From Darksidea phi (lineage: Eukaryota; Ascomycota; Dothideomycetes; Pleosporales; Lentitheciaceae), in the NCBI GenBank assembly GCA_030770425.1, contig JASJFT010000051.1, forward strand, positions 1 to 64,000: a stretch of 64,000 nucleotides of DNA, read 5' to 3'. The position numbers and the translations under genes were made by a program. Numbering within the stretch: the stretch's first letter is position 1; each line of letters opens with the position of its first letter. Shown in pieces: positions 35,934 through 46,573 of this stretch. The notes beneath the pieces were generated by a model that worked only from the letters and a program-made list of their open reading frames with translations, was not told the DNA's origin and searched no databases.

Positions 35934-36612
35934 TTAAACGCGAGCATCACTCAATAGTCGCGGCACAAGTCACCGAATGAATGAATGAATGCTTTCGTAC
36001 CTTCGTCTCCACTAAGATCTCAATAGCAACAACAGCATGCTTCGAAGGAGCGTCAAGGTGGCATCTACCTCCAGTGAATTGGTTGGTCAGAATCCGGTAC
36101 AAGTTGCACCAGATGGATTGGTACATCATGCGCCGGATATACTCTACAGGGAGTTGTCCGATGGACGGAAGGCGTATTGACGTCCAGCACATCCACGTCC
36201 AGACCTCACCACCGCTTTCTGTGCTGGCGGCGATCGTGATTGTACGAAAATGGTGCCCCGTCTAAAATTTGTACGTGGGGCAGTGATTCATGCATACACC
36301 GCTTTATGTCCCTGTAGCACCACACCTGGTGTCATGTGCAAAGCCAAAATAAATATTAGGAGGCTAGACTCTTAACTACGCAGGCGGAGGAGGTATTATT
36401 GGAGGCTCAACAGTTTACCATACAAAGAATCCACAGCCTGTTGTAACCAGTGTTAAAAGATGGAACGAAGTGACGGAAAAGACACGAAAAAATCTTAACC
36501 TCCAGTTCTCATCATTACCCATGTCCTGCTGAGCACCTACCGGCGCCTTAAGATTCTACACATCCAACAGCACCCCTCGATCCAGTACCAGACACTCCTC
36601 GCTCATGAAAGG
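35934..36612. other. Intergenic, no gene seen
   Basis: Contains a short GAAT microsatellite (about 35976-35990) and small frames without motifs (35947-36265). No repeat or RNA gene is recognised. It separates the APH-type gene from the decayed gene cluster. Confidence 0.4.
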
Positions 36613-37175
36613 TCACTCATTGACCGTAGTACCGGATAGCGGCCATGCGCCCTCAGAAAATTCCCGAAGCATCCGCTTCAGCAAAGCGATATGCGCTTCG
36701 TTAATCAGATTTTGCTTATACAAAATACAGTATTGAATTCCCTCGTCCCTTTCATACGCATCGACAAGAAGCGGAAACAGGGCAGTCCGTTCATCACGAA
36801 ACCACCGATAATGAACACAGACCTCGGAACCAGTCTCCTCACACGTCATATCCATGACGGCTTCTTTTCTATGGAAGGAGACCATTACGTCGAAAAGGGA
36901 TACGCGATTTTCTGATACAGTGTACTGGATCGATTGAAAGGGCATGATATGCGATAGTGACTGGTGGAGTTGATCTTGAACGTGTGAGATAAATGAAGTG
37001 CATGAGCGCAGTGTTTCGGGGGTGAGCCGGATTCGAATAGGGAGTCGATCGAGGAATAAGCCGACTAGCGACTGGGTGCCAGGGTCTGAACGGAGACTGT
37101 GGGAAGTACCGATTACGATGTTGTGGAGCCCATTGGAGCGAGGACTAGTTCCCCATCCATGGCGTATTTGATGGA
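36613..37175 (-). pseudogene. NRPS condensation-domain remnant
   Basis: A minus-strand frame of about 188 codons, open from just after a TGA near 37178 and without an initiator, reads LHNIVIGTSHSLRSDPGTQ, LVGLFLDRLPIRI, LHQSLSHIMPFQSIQ and later HIALLKRMLREFSEGA. These are the hinge, latch and C-terminal helices of a condensation domain of a nonribosomal peptide synthetase or PKS-NRPS. The catalytic HHxxxDG half, adenylation and carrier domains are absent. A different frame upstream (ATG 37316, ending 37113) may be a displaced linker. It is a truncated relic, next to other damaged metabolism genes. Confidence 0.75.
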
Positions 37176-37596
37176 GTCATGTTGTAGGCGGAGGCGGTCG
37201 TACACGTTCTCCGACCGTGGTCCGGCATATGTATCCTCCTCGGGCTTGTGTTGTAGGTGCGGAGCCGTCGTATACTCGTTGGGAAGTGCAGGGGGAGACA
37301 TTTCAGAAGTAGCCATTTTGGTAAGGAATAAGGGGGAGATCGAGGACTTATTGAATAAGGCTCGCAATTATATGGAAGCTTTTTTGCGTATGGCATGAGT
37401 TAGTGTTAGTGTTCACTGATTGGCTCGCCAGAATATGCACCGTTCGGCGCGAAATTTCTATACTTCGCCGCACTGTGCCGCACTTTACGTCACGGGTAAT
37501 CTTCCACTCGAATAAAATGCACTCAGGCACACCAACAACTCACTCTGATGCCAGCGATAGCGCGAATAGTAACTCTTCTTCTATCACTTCCAGTAC
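37176..37596. other. Spacer between NRPS remnant and methyltransferase
   Basis: 421 bp. It includes a small minus frame (37316-37113 region) that may belong to the NRPS remnant and a plus frame from ATG 37519 that stops at 37595, just before the methyltransferase ATG. No regulatory site is identified. Confidence 0.35.
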
Positions 37597-38633
37597 ATGA
37601 TGGCATCAACGCTAGAAAAAGACAAGGCGGATCCAAGCCGTTCCGGCTTCTACAAGGGTATGGAAGTCCGCCAGAACGACGAGTACGGCAGACTTCGTCG
37701 GCAGCATCTCCTTCACAAGAAAGTGATGGATGACAAGTTGATCCGCGTCCCACTTCCCACGGATACCCCAATCACAATACTCGATTCTGGGACAGGCGAC
37801 GGCCTTTGGATGCTCGACGCAGCCGACCAATACCCGGACGCGACCTTCATCGGAACCGACATCTTCCCGAAGCATTTCGAGCAGATCAAGGATTTAAATT
37901 ATAATAAATTTATTTATTTTATTTTTATTCTTAACTCTTATAATATTATTTTATTAAAGTTAAAGATTATATAAGTACTAGATAATTATAATAAGCTACT
38001 TCGCCCATCCATCACTTTCAAAGTCCAGAACCTTCTAGACGAGTGGCTGGCCCAAGACCAGGGAAAGTACGATCTTGTGCACCAGCGGTACTGCCTTGCG
38101 CAGTTTAATCCGGCCAAAGACGCGGAGATTGTTAAGAGGTTGTGGACGCTTGTGAAGCCAGGTGGCTACATAGAGTTCGTCGAAGCGGATATGATGAGCT
38201 TTGAGGGTGGGGAAGGGCATGCAGGGATGAGTAAGTTCATGGAGTTCGTCGACAAGGCATTCCCGCAGGCGAATATGAATCATCGGCCCGGCCCGGGGAT
38301 TCAAAAGTGGTTGGAGGGCTCTGGTGCGACTGAAATCAACGAGGAGATCTTTGAGTTCAAGATGGGGGCTGCGGCTACCGATGAGGATATGCGGAAAGCT
38401 ACGACCGAGAACATGAACGCCATCATCGCGAATTTCGCCATGGTATGCTCCAGTAAGTTTGAATCTTGCGTCATACATGGGTGAATCTTACTGACTGACT
38501 ATCAGAATGGCCAGGATATTGGTATACCCCGGACGATTTCAAGATGTTGGCGGATGCAGTAGCTCATGAGATGGATACCGCGGGGAACACATGGAAGTTC
38601 TGGCTTGTTACTGCTAAGAAAATGAATCAGTAA
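37597..38633 (+). pseudogene. LaeA-like SAM methyltransferase, interrupted by an AT-rich insert
   Basis: ATG 37597 opens SGFYKGMEVRQNDEYGRLRR, then SAM motif I ILDSGTGDGLWMLDAADQYP and FIGTDIFPKHFEQIKDL. At 37897 an AT-rich stretch intervenes, with an in-frame TAA at 37972-37974. From about 37995 the same frame resumes: ITFKVQNLLDEW, DLVHQRY, LVKPGGYIEFVEADMM. A GTAAGT..ATCAG intron (38453-38505) leads to the last exon (WPGYWYTPDDFKMLADAV, stop 38631-38633). Both parts share frame 1, so removing a multiple of three would restore continuity. LaeA-like proteins regulate or decorate secondary metabolites. As it stands a truncated 125-residue product is predicted unless the insert is spliced; I found no GT..AG pair spanning it. 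Confidence 0.78.
37897..37994. repeat. AT-rich insertion bounded by 11-bp direct repeats
   Basis: AATTATAATAA occurs at 37897-37907 and again at 37984-37994, flanking 76 bp of almost pure A/T. One repeat plus spacer is 87 bp, a multiple of three, which explains why the frame is kept. It looks like an insertion with target-site duplication, though AT composition makes chance repeats easier. Confidence 0.55.
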
Positions 38634-38988
38634 GGAGTATGGATGATGGAGGAGAAGTGAACGCGTTCCAAGATGTGCATGTAACTGGATTCAATAATTG
38701 GAACACCGCGCAAGTTCTATAGAAGTCAAAATTCTACACCATGCTTGAATCCAACGATTTCCATTGGAGATCCAGGGTGAATGTCGAGCCCGGAGGAACT
38801 GCCGGCGACTAAGTAAGTGAGGGATATATTTGAGCGCCGTCCTTCTGTCACCGACAGAAGAGTGGAGAATATCATTTCCTGATTGGCTTGAACCTATGTG
38901 TAACCAAAAAATTCCATTTCGGCCCATATATACTTCTGTTTAAGTCATCAACGGTATCTCGACGAAACGCTCCACGCACGAAATCGGA
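38634..38988. other. Spacer between methyltransferase and P450 relic
   Basis: 355 bp, tandem orientation of flanking genes. It includes TATATACT (38926-38933) about 55 bp before the P450 ATG, a possible TATA element. Nothing else is seen. Confidence 0.35.
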
Positions 38989-40844
38989 ATGCTATCGGAG
39001 TGGTTAACGCTTTTACCACAAAAAATATTTGGGTACTATGTTCCCTCCGTTCTCTGGGGAATTAGTCTCCTCGCGACATGTATCTCAGTTCTATGCTACA
39101 CCGCGAACGGGCACCCAAAGTATCCGAAATACATACGAGTCGGGAAGAGTCTCTTGGAGCCGTGGCTACGGTGGGAACCGCCAGCGCGTTGGCGCCTTCA
39201 TGAATATGAAGCGGAAGGCTACGAAAAAGTTTGTGACTTACACACGAAAGTTACACTAGAGAGAGTGTTGATGAGATTTTAGTTTAGTAGAAAGGGGGAG
39301 CCGTTCGTCATAAATATGTACGGCGTCGACGCCATGATACTGCCGCCCAAGTATCTGCCTGCCATCAAGAACCATAACCAGCACGCTTTGAGCCTGTCGC
39401 AAACTCTACATGATGTGAGTAGAAGATGACTAGTGTTTTGAATCCATGCTCTTTTGAGTCGCGTACGCTGATTATAGTGCAGAATTTGCAAATGGATGCT
39501 ACCGTGGGAGACATCGCCGTGTCGAACGACATGGAAATTGACCTAGTAACGAAGAACATCAACCCGAAGATGGGTGCGCTATCATCCAAGTCCTATAAGT
39601 TCCCCTACGCTAATCTCATACGCAGAAAAGATCATTAGTTCATTAGCTGAGGAAGCAGACTTCCAATTTGGCACCCTGCTTGGAGTCCTACCAGGTAAGT
39701 AATAACCAACTTCCCTCCCAATCCGCGCTGCCACTAATGATTTAACAGACTTCAAAACCTTCAATACCTTCGATATCTCCGAAAAGCTCGTACTCAACAT
39801 CTCAAACCGTCTCTTCGTTGGACCCAAGCACTGCCGCAATGCTAAATACACTGCTGCATGCAAAGGCTGCATGAAGTCAGCTTTTCTATACGGCGTAATT
39901 TGGAATTTTTTGCCGTTGGGTAGGTTGCGAAATTGGTGGTACCGGCTCGCATCCTTCAAGTTCCGCCAAGACGTTCGCTATGCGTCGGAGTGCCTCGTTC
40001 CGACTCTCCAAGAGCGAATGGCGCTGAGAGACTCTGGAGCAGTGAAGAAGGATAAACCGACCGAAGCTCTCTAATTCGCCGTTGACCAACCCATCTCGTC
40101 CAACCGTGAAAACGACGCCCGTCGACATTCTATTCGAGTCATTCAGCTCACCTTTGCCAGCACAGGAACAGCCATCACGCTATTGTATCGCTTGATGTAT
40201 CTAATCTTACTATTTCCGGAGTACTTGGGGCCTTTGCGCAACGAGATAACCGAAGTACTTCCAAAAGATGGGGTATTCGGGGACGTCAAGACGCTTAACT
40301 CGCTCACCCTGCTGGATAGCTTTATTCGAGAAACGATGAGATTTTATCCAGCTGCCTGCTTCTTTGGACAGCGGACTGCTAGGGAAGAGGTGGTACCCGA
40401 AGACCTGAGGTTGGAGCCAAAGAGTTGCATCGCGTTTCCTGCAGCGGGCATCAACATGGATCCCGAAACCACAAGGACGCTTTGACGTTTGATGGCTTTC
40501 GATTCGCCGGTTCGGAGTACTCCCCAAGAATTGAGGGCCATATCAGCGCTTCTACTGCAGTCTCCAAGTTCCTATCGTACGTATGCATGCTTGATAGCAC
40601 TGTGCGAACCCAGCTAACCAGATGTGAAAGGTGGGGATTTGGCAATCAGGCATGCTCAGGTAGATTTTATGCCGTCCGCCTTGTGAAGCTCATGTTTGGT
40701 CGACTGCTTCACGAGTATGAGTTTGACTGGGCTTCTTCTGCGGCCGAGAATACCAGGGAGATGCCGAAGGGAATGTGCATTGAAGGCATGTTTCTACCTG
40801 ATATTAAATCACAGATTCGAATCAAGAGTCGATACTCCGAGTAG
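38989..40844 (+). pseudogene. Cytochrome P450 with one nonsense codon and one frameshift
   Basis: ATG 38989 begins MLSEWLTLLPQKIFGYYVPS with a hydrophobic anchor (VLWGISLLATCISVLCY). Exons 38989-39228, 39283-39414, 39483-39573, 39626-39694 and 39749 onward splice in phase with GT..AG introns of 52-68 nt. Coding continues through ALRDSGAVKKDKPTEAL to TAA at 40072-40074, then immediately in frame FAVDQPIS. Family members usually have Gln at this point, so CAA-to-TAA is inferred. I-helix-like TFASTGTAITLLYR, then E-x-x-R (ETMR) follow. A one-base shift near 40465-40480 leads to KDALTFDGFRFAG and, after an intron (about 40577-40630), the heme motif WGFGNQACSGRFYA with its cysteine. The gene looks recently lost. 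It would have been an ER monooxygenase of a secondary-metabolite pathway. Confidence 0.85.
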
Positions 40845-41330
40845 TTATTAGAGTTACTTCCGTAATAGATGGAGAGTATCAGGATAGAAGTTACACTCGT
40901 GCGGTAATGTGTCATTTGCTATTGCGCACCGCAAATAAACGGTGCAAAAGCCTATTTTGAATGTTGGGTGCGCCTCAGTCGGAGCTGCCATCTCTGCCTA
41001 CTGGAGAGAAAGGACTATAAGCGCCGCGCTCATCAGCCATCCTTTGCTTTTCTCATTTAGGCCTCATGCCACGAAAGGAGGCCCAAGCACCCAATAGTGG
41101 AACATAGCAATAGGTAGGTATACTTACTGGGGCGTCGGTTTCCAAGGATAATCAGCCGCGCATCGTCCATCATGCCGTGCAACCTAAAGCAAGCTAATGC
41201 ACTTCCACGGCGATTAAACTGGACCTTAATATCATTACGGCCGCGCCCACATGAGCCGAAAGATAAGTCTGGCGTATTTGGCGTATTTCTACATCTTCAC
41301 CACACAGTTCCTAGAATCACGTTGACGCAA
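40845..41330. other. Intergenic, no gene seen
   Basis: 486 bp without long frames or repeats. A 66-codon frame at 41172 has no motif and overlaps the start of the next relic. Confidence 0.35.
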
Positions 41331-41640
41331 TGGCTCCCTACGCTATCCGCAATGGGCGTCAAAAGATCTTGATCATCGTACCCACCGTTTTCACCTTCCT
41401 TGCTATTCTCTTTACTAGCACGAGGTTGTACGCGCGACGTCTCAAGAAAACAAAAGTTCTACTCGATGACTACCTCTGTATCCTTGTGTGAAAGTAAAAA
41501 CATAGATTCCTTGATCCATGCCCGGGATGCAGAGACATCGCTAATACTCGACCAGATATTCTCGCTGGCTCTGCTGGGCGGAAACGTGGCCATGGTCGTC
41601 ACAGCCGGTGGCGACACCAGTATGCCAGAGCTGCACAGCC
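41331..41640 (+). pseudogene. N-terminal fragment of a Pth11/rhodopsin-type membrane protein
   Basis: ATG 41331 reads MAPYAIRNGRQKILIIVPTV then a hydrophobic helix (TVFTFLAILFTSTRLYARRL) and LLDDYLCIL. This is the first transmembrane helix and the conserved DDYL motif of fungal rhodopsin-domain/Pth11-like integral membrane proteins. After a probable intron (GTGTGA at about 41489 to CCAG near 41554) comes the second helix IFSLALLGGNVAMVV. Reading stops soon after; helices 3-7 are missing. Helices 5-7 of the same protein type appear at 48621-49227 in the same orientation. Confidence 0.7.
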
Positions 41641-41679
41641 CCAATGATTCCCTCTTGTAATAGTTGATTCTGGCGTCTT

Positions 41680-42103
41680 TTGTGAGGGCGGCCTGTTTTT
41701 GGTAGGTGGGCGGCTACTAGGCCCGGGCGGAGCCGTTTTGTAAGTAGACTACGAGCCTCCCTTGGCTGGCCCGTTTAGTAAGCAATCCTCTCTCGCATCT
41801 TGTATTTACACCATTCGGTTTGGGTACAAACCCTTCCATGATCTCGAAGCACCTATTAGGGTTCGATTTCCTTCGACAAAAGCAGACGTTATCTTCGGTG
41901 ACTTGACACTAAGATGTTGGCACAGTGATTACCATTCAGTTAAGGCAGTGGAACAAGAGGTCATATCTCTACTTAAGAAACATATGGGCATAAAAGGACA
42001 TTTAGAAAACGACAAGCTGGGTTTGGACGATATGAAAGCGCAATATACCGCCTTTCTAGAAAAGGAGGCCAGAATCGGCATATTACAGAATTCGTATACC
42101 TAG
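41680..42103 (+). pseudogene. Protein kinase C-lobe fragment
   Basis: One frame reads SCIYTIRFGYKPFHDLEAP and FPSTKADVIFGDLTLRCWHS, then VKAVEQEVISLLKKH, ending at 42103. This matches the segment after the activation loop (helices F-H) of a fungal Ser/Thr-kinase-like family. No ATG, N-lobe, HRD or DFG motif is present. It lies only 0.56 kb upstream of the intact Hsp70-kinase fusion and in the same orientation, but its sequence is clearly different from that kinase domain, so it is not a simple tandem duplicate. Confidence 0.65.
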
Positions 42104-42659
42104 ACTATACTAACCATCCGATATCGTACAGCTCTAAAGAAGCTTTAGAAGAAGAGGCTAATAAGTCTAACGTAAATAACCCCAGCTTCCTCCAGTACGT
42201 CGTCTAAATATTTACGGTGTCCCTATCAAGCCACTCGCTTAATCGGATGTCCCTAGTCCTTAAATAGCCTAGCGACTGTCCGGCTCGTATTCGCCAAGAG
42301 CTGGCCCTGTAATGCCCCTCATCCCGCTACCTACCAGACAACACTATCAAGTCCATCGCCGTCCAGGGAATGTCGCTCCAGGCTAAGAATTTCGCCATCA
42401 CGCTACTTTCATAACACACTCACAACATTGGAACTCACCGTACAAAGCGTCGCCTTCCGGTCAGCTCATTCGACTCCCACAGGCTGCTGCCCCGCCGGAG
42501 CTGAAGAGGCTGGGACTAGAAGCCGCATACCACACGCCTTCCATTTTCTAGAGCTCGACTTTGGAGCATCTACCCCGTTCAAGTACTGGATGACACTCTT
42601 GTGGACATTATTTCAATAAAACGTGGCTTGTCGTTACGCGACTAGGCTAGCCTACAAAG
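42104..42659. other. Upstream region of the Hsp70-kinase gene
   Basis: 556 bp. The first part (42104-42200) is AT-rich with stops. The remainder has normal composition and a 63-codon frame (42428-42619) without an identifiable motif. A TTTCAATAAA word lies about 50 bp before the ATG at 42660; no clear TATA box. Confidence 0.35.
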
Positions 42660-45600
42660 ATGGGGCTCGCCATTGGTATTGACCTCGGAACGGCCAATAC
42701 TCGCATTGCTATCCTTCGCCATGACCAATTTGAGGTATTACCCCACGAGGGTCAATCTATGATGCCTTCCTATGTCGCCTTCACGAGAACGGGCCGCCTC
42801 ATCGGGCAAGCAGCGAAAAACCAGGCTAGCGTCAATCCAAAGAACACCATCTTTGATGCACTCAGATTTGTTGGTTGCACATTTAACGATCCCTACGTAC
42901 AAGCAATGATCAAGCTGCTACCCTTTACGGTCACCCACGATGGCGCCATCGCAGAGGAGAAGCGGAAGCCCGTCTTCAAGGTCATGTACAAGGACGACCT
43001 CACGACCTTCACGCCTGTGGAGATTCTAGCCATGATCATAAAAAGAGCTAAGAAGGACGCAGAGAAATATCTTAACCACCCAATCGTCGACGCTGTTGTT
43101 ACGATACCATCTTACTTCAACTTAAGTCAACGGTTCGCAATCAAAGACGCTCTCTTGATCGCTGGAATCAACGCACTTCGGGTCAATCATGCTCCGACGG
43201 CTGCTCTGGTTGATTTGTATGCCACGCGGAAGATGCCTCCTGCGTTGCAGTACGCTCTGATATGCGATATTGGCGCTGGCTACTATGGTGTCGTTCTATC
43301 AGACTCATTTGAGGGCGTCCATGAAGTTAGGGCCGTCTGGGGTGATAACTGTTGTGTGGGGAACGACTACGACAGGCGTTTGATGAATCACATGATCAAC
43401 TCGTTCATACACGCGACGAAGAAAGAAGGCCAAGTTGACCCCACCGATGTTACCAATAATGCTCGAGCGCTACGTCGCTTACGCACAGCCTGCGAGAAGG
43501 CGAAGCATCAACTCTCCTCTGCCGAAGAGGCCATCGTAGAGATCGAACAGCTGCACGATGGCAAGGATCTAAAGGCGAGTATCACTCGGAAACAATTTGA
43601 GGGACTCATTCAAGATCTCATACGCTCTCTGTTGGAGCCAATCGAACGAGTCCTTAGGGACGCGAGGTGTGATAAGAGTCAGGTCTGTGACATCGTTCTA
43701 GTTGGCGGCTCTTCTCGGATCCCGAAAATCCAAAAAGTGATATCCGACTTCTTCAACGGCAAGGCACTTATACGATGCTTAAATCTTGAAGAAACTTCGG
43801 CCCGAGGCGCGGCCATTCTCGCGGCCATCCTTTCGGGGGACGAAACCTCGAAATCTGCGAACAATACGTTATTGGTGGACGTAGCGTCCAGATCACTGGG
43901 AATCGAAACGGCTGGTGGTGTTATGACGCCACTCATAAAACGCGGAACAGGCATCCCGAATAAGAAGAGCGAAATCGTTTCCACGTCCCAAGACAGCCAA
44001 GAGTCCTTTTTAGTGACCTTTTACGAAGGCGAGCGAGCACGAACGAAAGATAATATAGAACTAGGTCATACTCAAGTCTCTATCGCACCAGCGCCTCGAG
44101 GCGTTCCGCAGCTAGAGGTAACACTCGACATTGATGCCGATTACATCATCGAAGCGTCAGTTTTAGACAAAGCCACCGGCAAAAATTCTTCAGTGAGCTT
44201 TGACGGTTACAATGCACGCAGCTTCGATCGAATAAGCAAGGAAAAAGTAGAGCACTTGATCCTCGCTGAGGAGCAGATGGAGGCTGAGGACGGTCTTGAA
44301 GAAACGCGAATCGAAGCCAGGAACGTCACCGAAGAGCTTGCCTATAGGATCAAAGATTGGGGGAACGGGTTGCCACCGGAACGAAAATGCAACAGCGCCA
44401 TAGACCTTGAGACACTAGCAGACACCTATCTCCTCTGGCTAGATGAGAACCAGTTCGCTACGGCTCAAGAATACGAGGCCCGCACGCAGCAACTACTGGC
44501 CATGGGGCTTACGGTAGGGGAGCAGTTTGTTCACGGGGGGTCTTACTCACAGCAGAAACTAGGGCGGTCAGAAGGAACCGGAGAAGAAAGCGAAGTTGGT
44601 TCAAAATCAGATGAGTGGGAAGTGTTAGGGTTGGCGTTTGACGGTGGCACGCAAAAGAAGGAAAAGAAGGCGATGGTCGTGATCGAAGAGCCTACACTAC
44701 CACCTCCCATACCAACTCAGCACAGAAGAAATCCTATGCCTACCCCCAGCAGGCCGACAACGGATGATGGAATAAAAGCCAGTGCGATACATTCGAGACG
44801 AATAACTGTAGAGGATGTTCCGGATGACGACGAAAGAGAGATGGAGTATGTCCAACCTCTTTCAAACCAGAGGGGAGAGGAAAGAAGCGAGCGGAATGAA
44901 GAGATGAAGCAAAGATATGAGGGCGTGGATTCAGCTCCCAATGACAATATGCCGAGTGAGATCCCCGGACCCGAGCTGCAACCTGATGGGAAAGGCCGGC
45001 AGTTGAAGGCAAGACCATCGAACAGCTCGCCGAATGAGGTTGCTAGTGGACGGGATCGAATAGAGGTAGGTCTTGATGAAGCACTAGGGCATATCGATCA
45101 GGCCATGAAGCCGCCCTTATGGAGTTCAACCCCAACCGCAAAACAAGTCATGGAGAGACAAGGCCCCGCACGACCGGATACTCCTCGCACCGCTGCAAGA
45201 GGTATGGCCTCGCTGTTTGAAAAGCCAACCGAAGGGAGTCTCACATACACCGATACCGAGTTCATCCAGATCTCCATGTACCTAAAGAACACAGGTCAGC
45301 CGGACTGGAGTAAGATTCCACGACTCTACACTGTGCTTCGACTGATCAATCAACTGGATATGTTGGATGTATTTATTGAGCAAGGCATCACCGATATCTG
45401 GTTTCCATTTGCGCAATCGACTTTACCCCGTGCTCTGTCGCCATCTGCGAGCGCGAACTTCCTTAAGCATCAAGAGGCGGTGCTCTCAAAATCGTTGATG
45501 TTTGAGAAGAGCCCAGGAAGGAAGCATACGAGGTTCCTACAAGGCGAACCGCTGCCGTACGAGGTGGTTGGTAAGCTTGGAGCGGGTGCACACGGTCAGG

Positions 45601-46573
45601 TCGACAAGGTCATGAGCACAGTAAGCCACCGAGAGTATGCCCGGAAGCTGTTCCGAAGAGTGCGTGGCATGTCCAAGGATGCGATCAACAGCTTCTTGAT
45701 AGAGTTACAGGTGCTCAAAAGGGTGCGGTATTACCATTGTATTGAGCTGGTACGTCTATCGCTTAAGAACCTGACTCTCCAGATACTCATTGAATGTAGG
45801 TGCAAAGCTATACGGACCCCAAATATTTCGCCTTAATCATGTCACCTGTTGGCGACTGTAACCTTCTCGAGTACTACTCAATAGCTCTTAGCAACCCAGA
45901 TAAGAGCTCACTGCTACGAAGCTTCTTCGGCTGTCTCGCTAATGCTTTGGAATATATCCACAGCATTAAAATCCGCCACCGTGATATTAAGCCGCATAAC
46001 ATTCTCGTTAAAGGCGATCGTGTATTTCTAACCGATTTCGGTATTGCATTGGACTGGGAAGAGCTATCGAGATCAACGACGACTGCCGACTCTGGGAAAA
46101 CGTGGGTCTACGCAGCACCGGAAATTGCGAAGTTCGAGAAGCGCAATACCGCGGCCGATGTGTGGTCTCTTGGATGTGTTTTCATGGAAATGGCGACGAT
46201 TATCAAGGGCCAACCGATTACCGCCATGCGCAAGTTCTTTGAGGAAGCGAGTGGAAGTAATCGCTTCTATGCCAACATTTCTCGCCTAACTTCCTGGGCG
46301 GATAATTGCCGCCAAATCGGATCGGAGAAGGACGACGTTGTTTTCGATTGGATCTTGCTGATGTTGGAAGAGGACCCGAAGAATAGGCCTACTGCCGCGA
46401 CACTGCACCACGATATTAGTGTTGAATGTACGAGGCAGGGCGTGTCGTTCAGCGGCACGTGTTGCTTGGAGAACGTGGAATCGAGTGGAATTGAAGATGA
46501 AGATGATGAGGCATGGGATGTGGGTGGCGAAGAGTTGACCCTTGTGCCTGGCAAAGCGCCCGAGATGGCATAA
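42660..46573 (+). CDS. Hsp70-Ser/Thr protein kinase fusion (1287 aa)
   Basis: Exon 1 42660-45749, intron 45750-45799 (GTACGT..TGTAG, 50 nt), exon 2 45800-46573; phase 0. Residues 1 to about 390 are an Hsp70 ATPase domain (AIGIDLGTANTRIA, VLVGGSSRIPKIQKVI) and about 400-560 the substrate-binding domain (LGIETAGGVMTPLIKRGT), then the helical lid region. Compared with canonical Hsp70, the catalytic Lys (human K71) aligns with L68, the Glu of NEPTAA is Ala, and the GGGTFD loop is GAGYYG. ATP hydrolysis is therefore doubtful. Residues 640-890 are polar and low-complexity. Residues 890-966 are the pre-kinase segment typical of a fungal kinase family. Residues 967-1240 are a complete kinase: GKLGAGAHGQV, K996, E1015, HRDIKPHN (D1092), DFG (D1109) and APE. 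The tail is acidic. No signal peptide. It is predicted to be an active cytosolic kinase coupled to a chaperone-like sensor or scaffold; the function is inferred. Confidence 0.9.

Noticed and set aside
37897..37994. Ordinary intron in the methyltransferase
   Set aside because: No GT..AG pair with a branch site spans the AT-rich stretch in phase.
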